Positions 1 through 8,890 of a stretch of 47,683 bases of DNA are shown piece after piece (position 1 is the first letter of the stretch; every line of letters begins with the position of its first letter). The stretch comes from an uncultured Desulfobacterales bacterium (GTDB lineage: Bacteria > Desulfobacterota > Desulfobacteria > Desulfobacterales > UBA11574): contig CALLDL010000143.1 of assembly GCA_937998305.1 (NCBI GenBank), positions 1 to 47,683 on the forward strand, read 5' to 3'. A model generated the notes under the pieces. The model saw nothing but the letters and a program-made list of their open reading frames with translations. It ran no database searches and was not told the DNA's origin. Position numbers and translations under genes: made by a program.

Positions 1-128
1 TGTACTACTAGACCGGAAGGACATACCACGATCCCCTCGTTTTTGGCGTCGTGCATTCTTTCACCATAAGATGATGCAGCATTCCTACTTCTGGTTTTTT
101 CTGAATTACAACCTCGACTATGTTCTGC

Positions 129-206
129 CTAAGGAAAACCAATACCGACGATTAAGACTAGCGTCGATCCTCCAAGAAAGGCTCCATAGATTTGTACTGG
201 TTTCAT
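129..206 (-). CDS. possible 25-residue hydrophobic peptide or frameshifted gene start
   Basis: An ATG at 206 is preceded by AGGA at a good distance (GAGAGGAACCAC then ATG). It opens 25 codons reading MKPVQIYGAFLGG and then a hydrophobic run up to VGIGFP before TAG. It looks like a signal peptide or a single membrane segment. After the stop, one other frame stays open for about 40 codons to a stop near position 8. A longer small protein broken by a frameshift near 130-140 is therefore possible. I recognise no family. It may be non-coding. Confidence 0.2.
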   Translation of the reverse strand: MKPVQIYGAFLGGSTLVLIVGIGFP

Positions 207-458
207 GTGGTTCCTCTCCGCTTGATATAGCTCCTTTATCCATCTGCTTTTACACGCAAAAATCGTTGGAAATGATTCAGGTGAAAAATTAAGGACTGAT
301 TATTAATTAAATAAAGATTTTTACAGATTTTGCATATTATTGCGAAATAACTCAGGTGGTTATATGTTATACTGTTATAGTGATTGACGGAATGTGAAGA
401 TGGGCCAAGGCAATGTGCTTGATTAATGCCACCTTGTCATGATCGGAAACCCATTAAA

Positions 459-488
459 TTGACATATATCAAATTGGAACTGTAAATA
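459..488. promoter_or_regulatory. FNR/CRP-like palindrome overlapping a possible promoter
   Basis: TTGACATATATCAA (459-472) is a near-perfect inverted repeat of the form TTGA-N6-TCAA, the half-site pattern bound by FNR/CRP-family regulators. The same TTGACA could act as a -35 box with TAAATA 18 bases downstream (483-488). No gene with a convincing start follows on either strand, so the target is unknown. In AT-rich sequence such a match can arise by chance. Confidence 0.3.
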
Positions 489-882
489 TCAAGCAAGGAT
501 CATTTTTCAGATATCGTTTTCGTATCTTGATGCAGTAATTTAGGGCGACACATCAAGAGTAGACCCTGGGAATCGGGGTTTTCAAAGCCTGAGATACCTT
601 GCAAGTATCTATTTTCACATGAAATTGAGATACGGCATAGAGGTATCACAAAAATGATGCCCATTGATTTTTTATGACAACTTGCCATAAAATCATTTTT
701 TTTCATACCAAATTGTTGTGATATATTCAATTCTGGGTGGGTAGGCGATTATGTGATATCCATTCCTTATCGTGAAATGTGAAGATGTCAGATTTGGTCA
801 AACCTACAATTTGATAGCTGCAAGAATAAATCTTTATCAATGCAAAATAAGTGTTTTCAATTAAAGCTCCCCGACCCCTCAA

Positions 883-1701
883 TTATTTAAGGCGTAATAA
901 CGCTCCGCATTTATCCTGTAGCGCAACATCGAGGCGTGGTTTACAGCGGGTCAACGCCTGGCCGACTTCATTGACGGCTTTTTGGGGTGTGTTGTTTGTT
1001 TCACTGAGATGAGCCAACATGACATGTTTTAGACCGTCATGTTGGATTTCATTTAAGAGGTTTTTTGATTCCGTGTTGGACAGGTGGCCGATTCTGCTTT
1101 TTACACGTTGCTTGACGGGCCACGGATAGGGTCCATTGATCAGCATCTTTTCATCGTGGTTGGCCTCAAGGATCAATAGGGTGCACCTTTTCAGATGCTC
1201 TTTGACCATGGAGGTTGCAATGCCAAGATCGGTGGCAATTCCGATTTTTGTTCCGTTCTGACTGACCGTAAACCCGCATGCATCTTTGGCATCATGGGAT
1301 ATGGAAAAGGGATGGATGGACAGGTCATTGATGGTGAACATTGATCCACACTCAAAATTTTTAGAATCGTAGAGGTTTCCGAGCTGGGAGACGGCGGCTT
1401 TTCGTGTTTTTGAGTTGATATAGACCGGGAGCTTGTAACGGCGCGAAAGAACACCGACTCCCTGGATGTGGTCGGAATGCTCATGAGATACTAGGATTCC
1501 GTCAAGACTTTTCGGGTCAAGCCCTCTTGATTTCAGCCGGCGTTCGATTTCGATTCCGGAAAGGCCGGCATCAATCAGCAATGACGTATCGCCGCTGGAA
1601 AGAAAAGTGGCATTCCCCTTGCTCCCGCTGGCCAGAATACATACGGCAAGATTGTAATCGGGCTTAACTATAAACTGTTCTGAAGCAAGATTATCTTTCA
1701 T
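883..1701 (-). CDS. walJ: MBL-fold metallo-hydrolase, WalJ/YycJ type
   Basis: Metallo-beta-lactamase-fold hydrolase of the WalJ/YycJ/VicX group, predicted cytoplasmic. The strand-opening ILASGSKGN is followed by the metal-binding HxHxDH signature as HEHSDH at residues 73-78. Further likely ligands lie in the TDLG, NHDE and AHLSE segments. I place the start at the ATG at 1701, giving 272 residues. It lies one base beyond the dut stop codon. The in-frame extension to 1764 would run 60 bases into dut and adds residues unlike the family. The gene is last in the pnp/M16/dut operon. Characterised relatives act as phosphodiesterases or nucleases linked to cell-wall signalling or DNA repair. The substrate here is unknown. 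Confidence 0.85.
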   Translation of the reverse strand: MKDNLASEQFIVKPDYNLAVCILASGSKGNATFLSSGDTSLLIDAGLSGIEIERRLKSRGLDPKSLDGILVSHEHSDHIQGVGVLSRRYKLPVYINSKTRKAAVSQLGNLYDSKNFECGSMFTINDLSIHPFSISHDAKDACGFTVSQNGTKIGIATDLGIATSMVKEHLKRCTLLILEANHDEKMLINGPYPWPVKQRVKSRIGHLSNTESKNLLNEIQHDGLKHVMLAHLSETNNTPQKAVNEVGQALTRCKPRLDVALQDKCGALLRLK

Positions 1702-1702
1702 C

Positions 1703-2161
1703 TTAACGCCCTGTATGTCCGAATCCACCGCTGTTCCTGCCGGTTTCATCGAGTTGCTCCACAACTTTCAGTTTCGCCTGATAGACCCGTTTAATGACCA
1801 TCTGTGCAATCCTGTCACCGCGTTTAACCGTATATTTTTTCCCCCCAAGATTTATAAGCCCAATTTTTACTTCTCCCCGATAATCGGCATCTATGGTTCC
1901 CGGGGAATTAATAATTCCTATACCATGGTTCACGGCTAATCCGCTCCTGGGACGAATTTGTATTTCAAATCCTTCGGGAATGGCCACGGCAAAACCGGTA
2001 GGTATCAGCGCAACGACACCTTTTTCCAGTACAAGGTCTTTTTCAATGGCGGCACATATGTCCATCCCGGCAGCCTTGGGTGTCATATAACGGGGCAGGG
2101 GGACATTTGCATCCGACTCTGGTCGTAGACGTAGAAATTTTATCAATGGGGGAAGGTCCAT
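1703..2161 (-). CDS. dut: dUTP diphosphatase
   Basis: Trimeric dUTPase of 152 residues, the usual length. It hydrolyses dUTP to dUMP and pyrophosphate, supplying the dTMP precursor and keeping uracil out of DNA. All five family motifs are visible: AAGMDICAA, the central [11 protein letters not shown], the uracil-pocket region [13 protein letters not shown], the GDRIAQMV segment, and the mobile Gly-rich C-terminal arm [11 protein letters not shown] (142-152) that closes over the active site. It sits 3 bases after the M16 peptidase gene and 1 base before the walJ-type gene, so the three are almost certainly cotranscribed. Confidence 0.95.
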   Translation of the reverse strand: MDLPPLIKFLRLRPESDANVPLPRYMTPKAAGMDICAAIEKDLVLEKGVVALIPTGFAVAIPEGFEIQIRPRSGLAVNHGIGIINSPGTIDADYRGEVKIGLINLGGKKYTVKRGDRIAQMVIKRVYQAKLKVVEQLDETGRNSGGFGHTGR

Positions 2162-2164
2162 AAG

Positions 2165-3430
2165 TTACTGAGGCAGAATATCATCAAATACATGTTTATC
2201 GGTGACAGGCCCTAACAGGGTCAGTGCAAAACGATTGTTTTGAAAAAGGCTTTCAGCAAGTTCTATAATGTCATCTTCGGTGACGGCTTCAACGTTGTTT
2301 ATAATTTCTTCCAAGGGGATGTAACGTCCGAAGTGCGTCTCATTTTGTGCCACTCGAACCATCTGATTGTCATTACTTTCCGAGGCAAGCATAAGGTTGC
2401 CTTTTGTAAATTCTTTGGCATAACGCAGTTCGTTTGAATCGACTCGCATTTCTCTGATTTTGGAGATTTCTTTTAGAATGAGTTGTATGGATTTTTGCAT
2501 ATTTTCATGAGATACGCCTGCATAGGCGCCAAACATCCCTGTATCGACAAAGGATGACGCATAGGAGTAAACCGAGTAGGCAAGCCCTCTTTTTTCACGG
2601 ACTTCCTGAAACAGCCTTGAACTCATGTTGCCTCCCAAAATGGTATTCATCAGTGAAAATGTGTATCGTCGCGGGTCGGTTATTGACATTCCTTTGGTTC
2701 CCAAACAGATATGAACTTGCCCTAAATCTTTGTGGTGAATGTCCACCTTGCAGTGTTCATCAGGTGTAATTCTCTCAGAAAAATCATTGCTCGGTTGAAT
2801 CGATTCGAATACCGGGCTGGCAATATCCATGAAGTGGTTGTGTTCCAGGTTGCCTGCTGCTGAAACAACAATGCGTTCAGGCTGATAAAAGCGATGGAAG
2901 AACTTTTTAATGGCGTCTGAATTAAAACTTTTTATGTTTTCACGACTGCCGAGAACAGAGCGACCCAGAGAACTTTTACCCCAGAAATTCATTCCTGAAA
3001 GGATGTGAATATATTCATCCGGGTTGTCTTCCGCCATTCCGATTTCCTGGAGAATCACCGCACGTTCATTTTCGATTTCTTTATCATCAAACACAGAGTT
3101 TAAGAAGACATCCGATAGAATATCGACCATGGTGTCCAGGTGGGTGTCCATCACTTTTGCATGGTAGCATGTATTTTCAGTACTTGTAAAAGCGTTTGTA
3201 TGTCCGCCGATGGCATCGAATTCCTTGGCGATCTGAAAGGCCGTTCTTTTTTCAGTTCCTTTAAAGATCATGTGTTCAATAAAATGGGAGAGACCGCTTT
3301 CAGAAAGAGATTCGTCACGGGCGCCGACATTGACCCATACCCCCATGGATACGGAACGAAGATGCGTCATTTTTCTGGTGATAACCTTGATGCCGTTTGC
3401 AAGGATGGTTTTGTTTACGCTATGGTCCAT
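2165..3430 (-). CDS. M16-family zinc processing peptidase
   Basis: M16 metallopeptidase of 421 residues, similar to mitochondrial processing peptidase beta subunit and Bacillus MlpA/YmxG. The inverted zinc motif HxxEH is HFIEH at residues 49-53, and the third ligand is probably Glu129 in NERAVILQE. The second half carries the inactive-domain signature GGNMSSRLFQEVREKRGLAY. No signal peptide is seen, so it is probably cytoplasmic. It follows pnp by 9 bases. The pnp-M16-dut order is common in Gram-positive bacteria and deltaproteobacteria. The biological substrate is not predictable from sequence. Confidence 0.92.
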   Translation of the reverse strand: MDHSVNKTILANGIKVITRKMTHLRSVSMGVWVNVGARDESLSESGLSHFIEHMIFKGTEKRTAFQIAKEFDAIGGHTNAFTSTENTCYHAKVMDTHLDTMVDILSDVFLNSVFDDKEIENERAVILQEIGMAEDNPDEYIHILSGMNFWGKSSLGRSVLGSRENIKSFNSDAIKKFFHRFYQPERIVVSAAGNLEHNHFMDIASPVFESIQPSNDFSERITPDEHCKVDIHHKDLGQVHICLGTKGMSITDPRRYTFSLMNTILGGNMSSRLFQEVREKRGLAYSVYSYASSFVDTGMFGAYAGVSHENMQKSIQLILKEISKIREMRVDSNELRYAKEFTKGNLMLASESNDNQMVRVAQNETHFGRYIPLEEIINNVEAVTEDDIIELAESLFQNNRFALTLLGPVTDKHVFDDILPQ

Positions 3431-3439
3431 TTTTTTTGT

Positions 3440-5524
3440 TTATCCTTCTTCCTCCAGCGCCGCTTTGTAACTCAAGCGAATTTTACCATCTCTGCTAATT
3501 TCAAGGACTTTGACTTTAATCTGATCTCCTTCCTTAACGACATCCGTCACCTTATTTACACGGTGTGCGGCAAGTTGTGAAATATGCACAAGACCGTCTA
3601 CGTTGGGAAGTATTTGGACAAAGGCGCCGAAGTCCATGATCTTTACGACGGTTCCTTCGTAAATTTTGCCGACTTCAGGTTCAACGATAATTTCTTTGAC
3701 CATATTTAAAGCAGCGTCACCTTCTTCTTTGGAGACAGCAGCGATTTTGACGATACCCAAATCATCTATTTCGATTCTTGTGTTGGTCTCAGCTTGAATC
3801 GCTCTGATGACTTTACCACCTGGACCGATGATTTCACGGATTTTATCCGGATTAATCTTGAGGGTGATTATTTTGGGCGCATAAGGGGAGATTTGCTTGC
3901 GAGGTTCCTTAATGGCCTCTATCATTTTTTCAAGGATAAAAAGCCGGCCGACACGGGCCTGCTCCAGTGCCTTTTCCATGATATCCCTGGAAAGTTCATG
4001 AATCTTGATATCCATCTGAAGCGCGGTGATGCCGTCCTTTGTCCCGGCAACTTTAAAGTCCATGTCGCCTGTATGATCCTCATCCCCGAGTATATCGGAA
4101 AGGATCACGACATCGTCTTCTTCCTTTACAAGTCCCATAGCAATACCTGAAACCGGGGCTTTAATGGGAACACCGCCGTCCATAAGTGCCAGGATGCCCG
4201 AACACACGGTGCCCATGGATGAAGAGCCGTTGGATTCCAAAACCTCCGAGACAATCCGGATGGTATAATCGAATTCTTCCTTAGAAGGTAGAACTTTCTC
4301 AATGGCTCTTGTTGACAGTCCGCCATGGCCAATATCTCTCCGGCTCGGTCCACCCATACGTCTGACTTCTCCCACCGAATAGGGTGGGAAATTGTAATGG
4401 AGCATAAAGGGTCTCTGTTCTTCTCCGATCAATGTTTCCACCCGCTGCTCGTCCTGACCCGATCCAAGGGTCATCACGCCGAGCACCTGGGTTTCTCCCC
4501 GTGTAAAGAGGGCGCTGCCGTGAGGTCTGGGCAATACGTCAATGTCGCAAGTAATGGTCCTTATTTCATCAAATTTTCTGTTGTCAATACGGCGTCTTTC
4601 TTTGAGGATGATGTTTCGGCTAATTTTTTTCAGTGTGTCATTAAATATGCCGTTTACTTCGCCCTTTTGGTCTGCGTAGGCTTCTCCCAGTTCTTCGAAT
4701 AACTCCGATTTTAAATTGCGAAAGGCAGCAGTGCGGTTATTTTTTTCGGGTATCGCCAGGGCGTCATATATCTTTGAAGATATTTTGGATTCAATGGTTT
4801 CAGCAAGCGCCTCATCTCTTTGGGGCGGTATGAAGATTCGTTTTGGTACACCGTTGATTTCTTTAAGTTTCAGCTGCATATCTATAATCGGTTGCATGGA
4901 CTTATGGCCGAAAAAAATGGCTTCCAGCATATCCGATTCACTGACAATATTGCCGCTTCCTTCTACCATCACAACACCGGTTTTTGATCCGGCGACAATA
5001 ATGTTGATGTCAGAATTCTCATATTCGTCGACGGTCGGATTGATTATAAATTGACCGTCTATTCGTCCCACACGGACACATGCAATGGGCCCTTCAAATG
5101 GAATATCTGATATTTCAAGGGCAGCAGATGCCCCAATCATTGCAAGCGTGTCGGGGTCGTTTTCCTTGTCCATGGACAGCACTGTTGCAATAACTTGAGT
5201 TTCAAATCGATATCCTTTGGGAAAGAGTGGTCGAATGGGGCGATCGATAATTCGGGCTGTCAGGGTTTCCTTTTCGCTGGGTCTGCCGATTTCACGCCTG
5301 AAATAATTCCCGGGTATTCGGCCCGCTGCATAACCCTTTTCCTGATACTCAACGGTCAACGGCAAAAAATCAATCGGCCGTATTTCATGAGATGATACAG
5401 CAGCCACAAGTACGATGGTGTCCCCATATTGAACCACAACTGAACCGGAGGCCTGTTTGGCATGTTTGCCGCTTTCGATACTCAGAGTTTTTCCTCTGAT
5501 TTCTGTTTTTAATAAAGTTTCCAT
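3440..5524 (-). CDS. pnp: polyribonucleotide nucleotidyltransferase (PNPase)
   Basis: Phosphorolytic 3'-5' exoribonuclease of 694 residues with the full architecture. It has two RNase PH domains separated by an alpha-helical linker, a KH domain ([17 protein letters not shown]) and an S1 domain ([19 protein letters not shown]). The catalytic segment reads [11 protein letters not shown] and the phosphate-binding segment includes [13 protein letters not shown]. It acts in mRNA turnover with the degradosome or alone. rpsO lies upstream on the same strand across 332 bases, the conserved rpsO-pnp order. The ribosome binding site is duplicated (see 5526-5549). Confidence 0.97.
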   Translation of the reverse strand: METLLKTEIRGKTLSIESGKHAKQASGSVVVQYGDTIVLVAAVSSHEIRPIDFLPLTVEYQEKGYAAGRIPGNYFRREIGRPSEKETLTARIIDRPIRPLFPKGYRFETQVIATVLSMDKENDPDTLAMIGASAALEISDIPFEGPIACVRVGRIDGQFIINPTVDEYENSDINIIVAGSKTGVVMVEGSGNIVSESDMLEAIFFGHKSMQPIIDMQLKLKEINGVPKRIFIPPQRDEALAETIESKISSKIYDALAIPEKNNRTAAFRNLKSELFEELGEAYADQKGEVNGIFNDTLKKISRNIILKERRRIDNRKFDEIRTITCDIDVLPRPHGSALFTRGETQVLGVMTLGSGQDEQRVETLIGEEQRPFMLHYNFPPYSVGEVRRMGGPSRRDIGHGGLSTRAIEKVLPSKEEFDYTIRIVSEVLESNGSSSMGTVCSGILALMDGGVPIKAPVSGIAMGLVKEEDDVVILSDILGDEDHTGDMDFKVAGTKDGITALQMDIKIHELSRDIMEKALEQARVGRLFILEKMIEAIKEPRKQISPYAPKIITLKINPDKIREIIGPGGKVIRAIQAETNTRIEIDDLGIVKIAAVSKEEGDAALNMVKEIIVEPEVGKIYEGTVVKIMDFGAFVQILPNVDGLVHISQLAAHRVNKVTDVVKEGDQIKVKVLEISRDGKIRLSYKAALEEEG

Positions 5525-5525
5525 A

Positions 5526-5549
5526 TCTGTCTCCTAATCTGTCTCCTAA
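5526..5549 (-). promoter_or_regulatory. tandemly duplicated Shine-Dalgarno segment before pnp
   Basis: Two exact 12-bp copies (TTAGGAGACAGA in the sense of pnp) stand directly before the pnp ATG at 5524. Each contains AGGAG. The proximal copy is correctly spaced (about 6 bases) and the distal one is 12 bases further up. PNPase commonly controls its own leader mRNA, so a doubled ribosome entry site could affect that control. Confidence 0.6.
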
Positions 5550-5856
5550 AAGCCAAGCAGCTTCAAAACCGTGTTTGTACCCCAACTTGAAGATCTTTTT
5601 TCGTGGGAATAAAAAACATCAAAATGTATCGCACGGATTTCTCATGGGTTCGATGGGTCCAATTGAAAGGCCTCGTATATTTCTTCGTTAAAATTGATGT
5701 TCGTTCAATTGCTGATGGCAAAATTGATAAAACTTGTGACCTAATGAAAGTAAAGTTTTTGATGTTATCCTATACTCGATCGAACAATACGGGCATCCAC
5801 CAATCTGGAGACGGTGTTATTTATTTTCGAACAAGCCCCCCAATCATAAGTGTCAT
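5550..5856. other. rpsO-pnp intergenic region, no gene
   Basis: Together with the duplicated ribosome binding site this makes a 332-base gap. I see no gene. A 106-codon frame on the plus strand (5603-5923) overlaps the end of rpsO antisense and looks like chance. No strong intrinsic terminator is visible behind rpsO on the minus strand, so rpsO and pnp may be transcribed together. By analogy with other bacteria the pnp leader may fold for RNase processing and autoregulation, but no single dominant hairpin is obvious. Confidence 0.5.
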
Positions 5857-6126
5857 CTATCTTCGCAGGCCTAAGGTGTCGATGATTGTGCGATATCGTT
5901 TTACATCTTTGTTTTTAACGTAATTTAAAAGCCTGCGCCGTCTGCCCACAAGGATCAAAAGGCCTCTTCTTGAATGATGATCCTTTTTATGAATTTTTAA
6001 GTGCTCGGTTAAATAAGAAATACGGTGCGTTAAAAGGCCAACCTGTACTTCGGGAGAGCCGGTATCACTTTCATGAACTTTAAACTGTTCAATCAATTTC
6101 TGTTTGTCGTTTGATGTCAAGACCAA
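5857..6126 (-). CDS. rpsO: 30S ribosomal protein S15 (uS15)
   Basis: S15 of 89 residues, the standard length. It binds 16S rRNA in the platform of the small subunit and nucleates assembly of the central domain. The diagnostic segments [19 protein letters not shown] and [19 protein letters not shown] are intact. The order truB, rpsO, pnp on one strand is the classic conserved arrangement. In E. coli S15 represses its own translation. No equivalent pseudoknot could be confirmed here by eye. Confidence 0.97.
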   Translation of the reverse strand: MVLTSNDKQKLIEQFKVHESDTGSPEVQVGLLTHRISYLTEHLKIHKKDHHSRRGLLILVGRRRRLLNYVKNKDVKRYRTIIDTLGLRR

Positions 6127-6168
6127 TTTTTTTTGCCTCCTTTTATTAAAATATGCGTTATGACGAAT

Positions 6169-7092
6169 TCATATGTTGAACACACAACAATAGTCATACC
6201 TGTTCTTGTCTTTGGTGTACTTTAGTACCGCCACAAGATCCTTGTCGGTATCGACGATTTTGATAAATCCTTCAAAAGCGTTTATTGTTTCAAACATAAA
6301 ATCGTTTTTTGTTATGATATGACCATGCATTATTTTTTTAACCAAAACTTTGTCAGCAATATGTTCCGGAATATCCCTTAAGGCATTTGACATGCTGATG
6401 ATTCGGTCGGATGATTTTTTAGAAAAAGTCAGATCTTCCAGTTCTTCTAATGTTACAGCATCCGCCATTGTAAATCCACTGCTTTCAATGCGCCTGAGTT
6501 CTTTAAGATGACCACCGCATCCTAAGGATGCGCCAATGTCTGCGCACAGCGTTCTAATATATGTTCCGGCAGAACAAAAGACCTCAAAACGTATTGTCGG
6601 CAGATGAATCTCAAGTATCTTAAGGGTTATTATGGAAACTTGTCTTGCCGGTTTCTGTACAGGTTTCTTGCTGCGTGCAAGTTTGTAAAGGGGAACCCCC
6701 TTATGTTTTAGGGCCGAATAAACGGGCGGCAACTGATTTATCGTTCCTTCAAACCTTCTAAATGTAGATTGTATTGTTTTTTTAGAAAATTTTACAGTAT
6801 TACATATGTCCGTAACGGTCCCGGTTGAATCTTGTGTATCTGTTTCAACGCCAAGGTGAAGAACAGCCTCGTATTTTTTTTTCCCGTGCAGAAAAAATCT
6901 GGAAAGCTTTGTCGCGCGATTGATACAACATACAAGTACACCTGTTGCAAAGGGATCCAGTGTACCGGTGTGTCCTGCTTTTCTTGCTTTCAGCAATTCC
7001 TTAACCCGGGCCACCACTTTGGCGGAGGTTATACCCGGGGGTTTATCAACAACGATAATCCCGCTTAATTCTTGCCGTTCAAAATTTGGCAT
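6169..7092 (-). CDS. truB: tRNA pseudouridine(55) synthase
   Basis: TruB of 307 residues makes pseudouridine 55 in the T-loop of tRNAs. The N-terminal segment GIIVVDKPPGITS and the catalytic motif GHTGTLDPFATGVL are intact, with the nucleophile Asp46. The thumb-region segment GTYIRTLCADIG is also present. The gene lies 66 bases downstream of the nrnA stop and 43 bases upstream of rpsO, inside the nusA-infB-rbfA-truB-rpsO-pnp gene string typical of bacteria. The C-terminal part after about residue 230 is less conserved. Confidence 0.96.
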   Translation of the reverse strand: MPNFERQELSGIIVVDKPPGITSAKVVARVKELLKARKAGHTGTLDPFATGVLVCCINRATKLSRFFLHGKKKYEAVLHLGVETDTQDSTGTVTDICNTVKFSKKTIQSTFRRFEGTINQLPPVYSALKHKGVPLYKLARSKKPVQKPARQVSIITLKILEIHLPTIRFEVFCSAGTYIRTLCADIGASLGCGGHLKELRRIESSGFTMADAVTLEELEDLTFSKKSSDRIISMSNALRDIPEHIADKVLVKKIMHGHIITKNDFMFETINAFEGFIKIVDTDKDLVAVLKYTKDKNRYDYCCVFNI

Positions 7093-7157
7093 GTAATATT
7101 CAGGTTTTGAGTCATACCCTAATTGATCGCAAACAAAATTGGAAAATCTTTTTAGGG

Positions 7158-8126
7158 TTATATTTTATCAGCTATACTATAAATTCTTGATTTTATGTTA
7201 GAAAGTGTCGATTCGATACTAAATCCGGCAGCACTGGAGTGACCGCCACCACCAAACAAGGATGCGATGGCGGCAACGTCAACCGTCCCATCGGAACGGA
7301 GACTGACATGAAACCGGTTCGGCGTTCTTAATTTTTCTTTACCGTTATGGTGCTCCTGTATCAGCGCTGCGACTTCAACATCCTCAATACCTTTTGCGTA
7401 ATTAATAAGGCCGTCAACATCTTCGGGCTGTGTATGTGTTTCATCAAACATCTCTTTGGTCAGTGTCATTATTGACAGTTTACCGTTTTTGGACAGTTCA
7501 ATAGAGTCAAGGGCAAGATTCAGAAGTTTTATGCGACTCAGAGAATATGTGCCGTATACATGCTGGGCAATATTGTGAGGATCGACGCCAATTTCCACCA
7601 TTTCCTGACAAATGGAAAAGGCTGCTCTGTTGGTATTTGAAAAGCGAAATGAACCTGTATCTGCTAAAATTCCGGTATATATTGAAGTGGCGATGGGTTT
7701 ATTAAAGGGAAGTCCCATCTGTTTTATCAGCCGGTATACGATTTCGGCGGTGGCACATGCGGATGTGTCTATCAGTTGAAGATGACCAAAAAGCGTATTT
7801 GTAATATGATGGTCGATGTTAACAATTACCGGTATCTGTTGCACGGTCGAGACAGCCTTCCCAATCCGGCTCAAATCGCCACAATCAAGAATAACGGCCG
7901 TATCATAATTTAAACCGCCAATTTTCTTCACGGCACGATGAACTGCCGGAAGAAAGCGATATACCGCCGGAATGGGACTTTCACAATATAAGGTTATTTT
8001 TTTATTCAATGCCTCTAAAGACAGCCCCAGTGCGATCAGAGATCCGATTGCATCGCCGTCAGGGTGTGTATGAGTAGCAACTAAAATTTTGTTACTATTA
8101 TTAAATTGTTGTATTATTGAATTCAT
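7158..8126 (-). CDS. nrnA: bifunctional oligoribonuclease/PAP phosphatase (DHH family)
   Basis: NrnA-type DHH/DHHA1 phosphoesterase of 322 residues. It degrades nano-RNAs and dephosphorylates 3'-phosphoadenosine 5'-phosphate. Motif I is DGDAIGS (23-29), motif II is LDCGD, the DHH triad follows in NIDHHITN, and the C-terminal DHHA1 motif is GGGGHSSAAGF (292-302). Its first 26 bases overlap the end of rbfA on the same strand, implying translational coupling. The rbfA-nrnA-truB order is widespread. Removing PAP could matter more in a cell with heavy sulfate metabolism, but that is inference. Confidence 0.93.
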   Translation of the reverse strand: MNSIIQQFNNSNKILVATHTHPDGDAIGSLIALGLSLEALNKKITLYCESPIPAVYRFLPAVHRAVKKIGGLNYDTAVILDCGDLSRIGKAVSTVQQIPVIVNIDHHITNTLFGHLQLIDTSACATAEIVYRLIKQMGLPFNKPIATSIYTGILADTGSFRFSNTNRAAFSICQEMVEIGVDPHNIAQHVYGTYSLSRIKLLNLALDSIELSKNGKLSIMTLTKEMFDETHTQPEDVDGLINYAKGIEDVEVAALIQEHHNGKEKLRTPNRFHVSLRSDGTVDVAAIASLFGGGGHSSAAGFSIESTLSNIKSRIYSIADKI

Positions 8127-8472
8127 CTTCTGATTTTACCGTCTTAATAATTTTATCAATGTGTGATCCGTAATCAAACGAGTCATCGTAAAAAAATCTA
8201 AGCTCCGGCATATAACGTAATCCCAACTGGGCGGCGAGTGTACGCTTTACATATCCTATCGCGCTCTTAAATCCTTCAATAGCCTCTTTTATACTTTCTT
8301 TACCACCGGATGTAACAAAATACACTCGTGCAAATTTTAAATCCCGTGACATCTTTACGCCCGTAATTGTAGCAGCTTCAAGACGGGGATCTTTGATTTT
8401 TTTAAGAAGTATATCCGACAACGCTTTCTGTATTTGACCGCTGACCCTGTCAGATCGTACAAACGGTTTCAT
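8101..8472 (-). CDS. rbfA: 30S ribosome-binding factor A
   Basis: RbfA of 123 residues is a single KH-like domain protein that helps mature the 5' end of 16S rRNA and acts in cold adaptation. Recognisable segments are RVSGQIQKALSDILLKKIKD near the N-terminus, the DLKFARVYFVTSGG strand, and the C-terminal LGLRYMPELRFFYDDSFDYG. The ATG overlaps the stop of the upstream DUF503 gene by 4 bases. The end overlaps nrnA by 26 bases, so translation of the three is probably coupled. Confidence 0.95.
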   Translation of the reverse strand: MKPFVRSDRVSGQIQKALSDILLKKIKDPRLEAATITGVKMSRDLKFARVYFVTSGGKESIKEAIEGFKSAIGYVKRTLAAQLGLRYMPELRFFYDDSFDYGSHIDKIIKTVKSEDEFNNTTI

Positions 8473-8756
8473 ATATTGATAATCTCCATTTCGCTGCCGA
8501 TGATCTCAGCCAGATTCAGCTCGTCAACCAGATTGAAAATTTTGTCTATCTTGGAATTTATCACAGCTCGATTATTTCCAACCAAGGCAAATCCTATCAT
8601 TGCGCGTTGGTATATATCGTTTGATCCTATTTCTGCAACCGAGACATTGAAATTGTTGCGCATCTGGCCGATGATCGATTTGACAATTTTTCTTTTGGCT
8701 TTCAAAGAATGACAATCATGCAGCCTGAATGTAACAATTCCTAAGCCGGTAACCAT
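8469..8756 (-). CDS. DUF503 family protein (YlxP-like)
   Basis: Small conserved protein of 95 residues from the DUF503/YlxP family, which is nearly always found between infB and rbfA. The typical opening GIVTFRLHDCHSLKAKRK and the segment NNFNVSVAEIGSNDIYQRA are clear. YlxP proteins are thought to assist ribosome maturation, but the biochemical role is not settled. The gene overlaps rbfA by 4 bases. Confidence 0.9.
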   Translation of the reverse strand: MVTGLGIVTFRLHDCHSLKAKRKIVKSIIGQMRNNFNVSVAEIGSNDIYQRAMIGFALVGNNRAVINSKIDKIFNLVDELNLAEIIGSEMEIINI

Positions 8757-8854
8757 GATACTCTCACTTGACTAAAAAACACTCAGTTTAAGTTTAAAAT
8801 ATATTGCCATAAAATGTTCAAAGTTTACAAATTAAAAATTGACATCTTCGCAAA

Positions 8855-8870
8855 TCCCGCTTCAGCGGGA
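8855..8870. repeat. short perfect hairpin after infB
   Basis: TCCCGCTTCAGCGGGA forms a 7-bp perfect stem with a 2-base loop, extended by partly matching CGCA/TGCG flanks. It lies 20 bases beyond the infB stop codon, between infB and the DUF503 gene. No strong T-tract follows on the minus strand, so it is not a convincing terminator. It could be an mRNA-stabilising hairpin or a fragment of a dispersed repeat. Confidence 0.4.
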
Positions 8871-8890
8871 CTGCGTTGCGCCGCATTCCT

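Larger units (their letters stand above)
1..882. other. gene-free stretch with one possible regulatory palindrome
   Basis: No open frame in this 0.9 kb has both a convincing ribosome binding site and recognisable protein character. The 76-codon frame at 500-730 (minus) would start at TTG with no Shine-Dalgarno sequence. The 73-codon frame at 71-292 (plus) likewise has no supporting signal. The stretch is AT-rich. It contains a tiny hydrophobic ORF on the minus strand (129-206) and an FNR/CRP-like palindrome at 459-472, both listed separately. The walJ-type gene ends at 883 and no clear intrinsic terminator follows it. Confidence 0.6.

Noticed and set aside
500-730. 76-codon minus-strand frame in the left gene-free region
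   Set aside because: TTG start without a ribosome binding site and no recognisable protein character.
3140-3580. 146-codon plus-strand frame across the M16-pnp junction
   Set aside because: Antisense to two well-supported genes, with no signal of its own.
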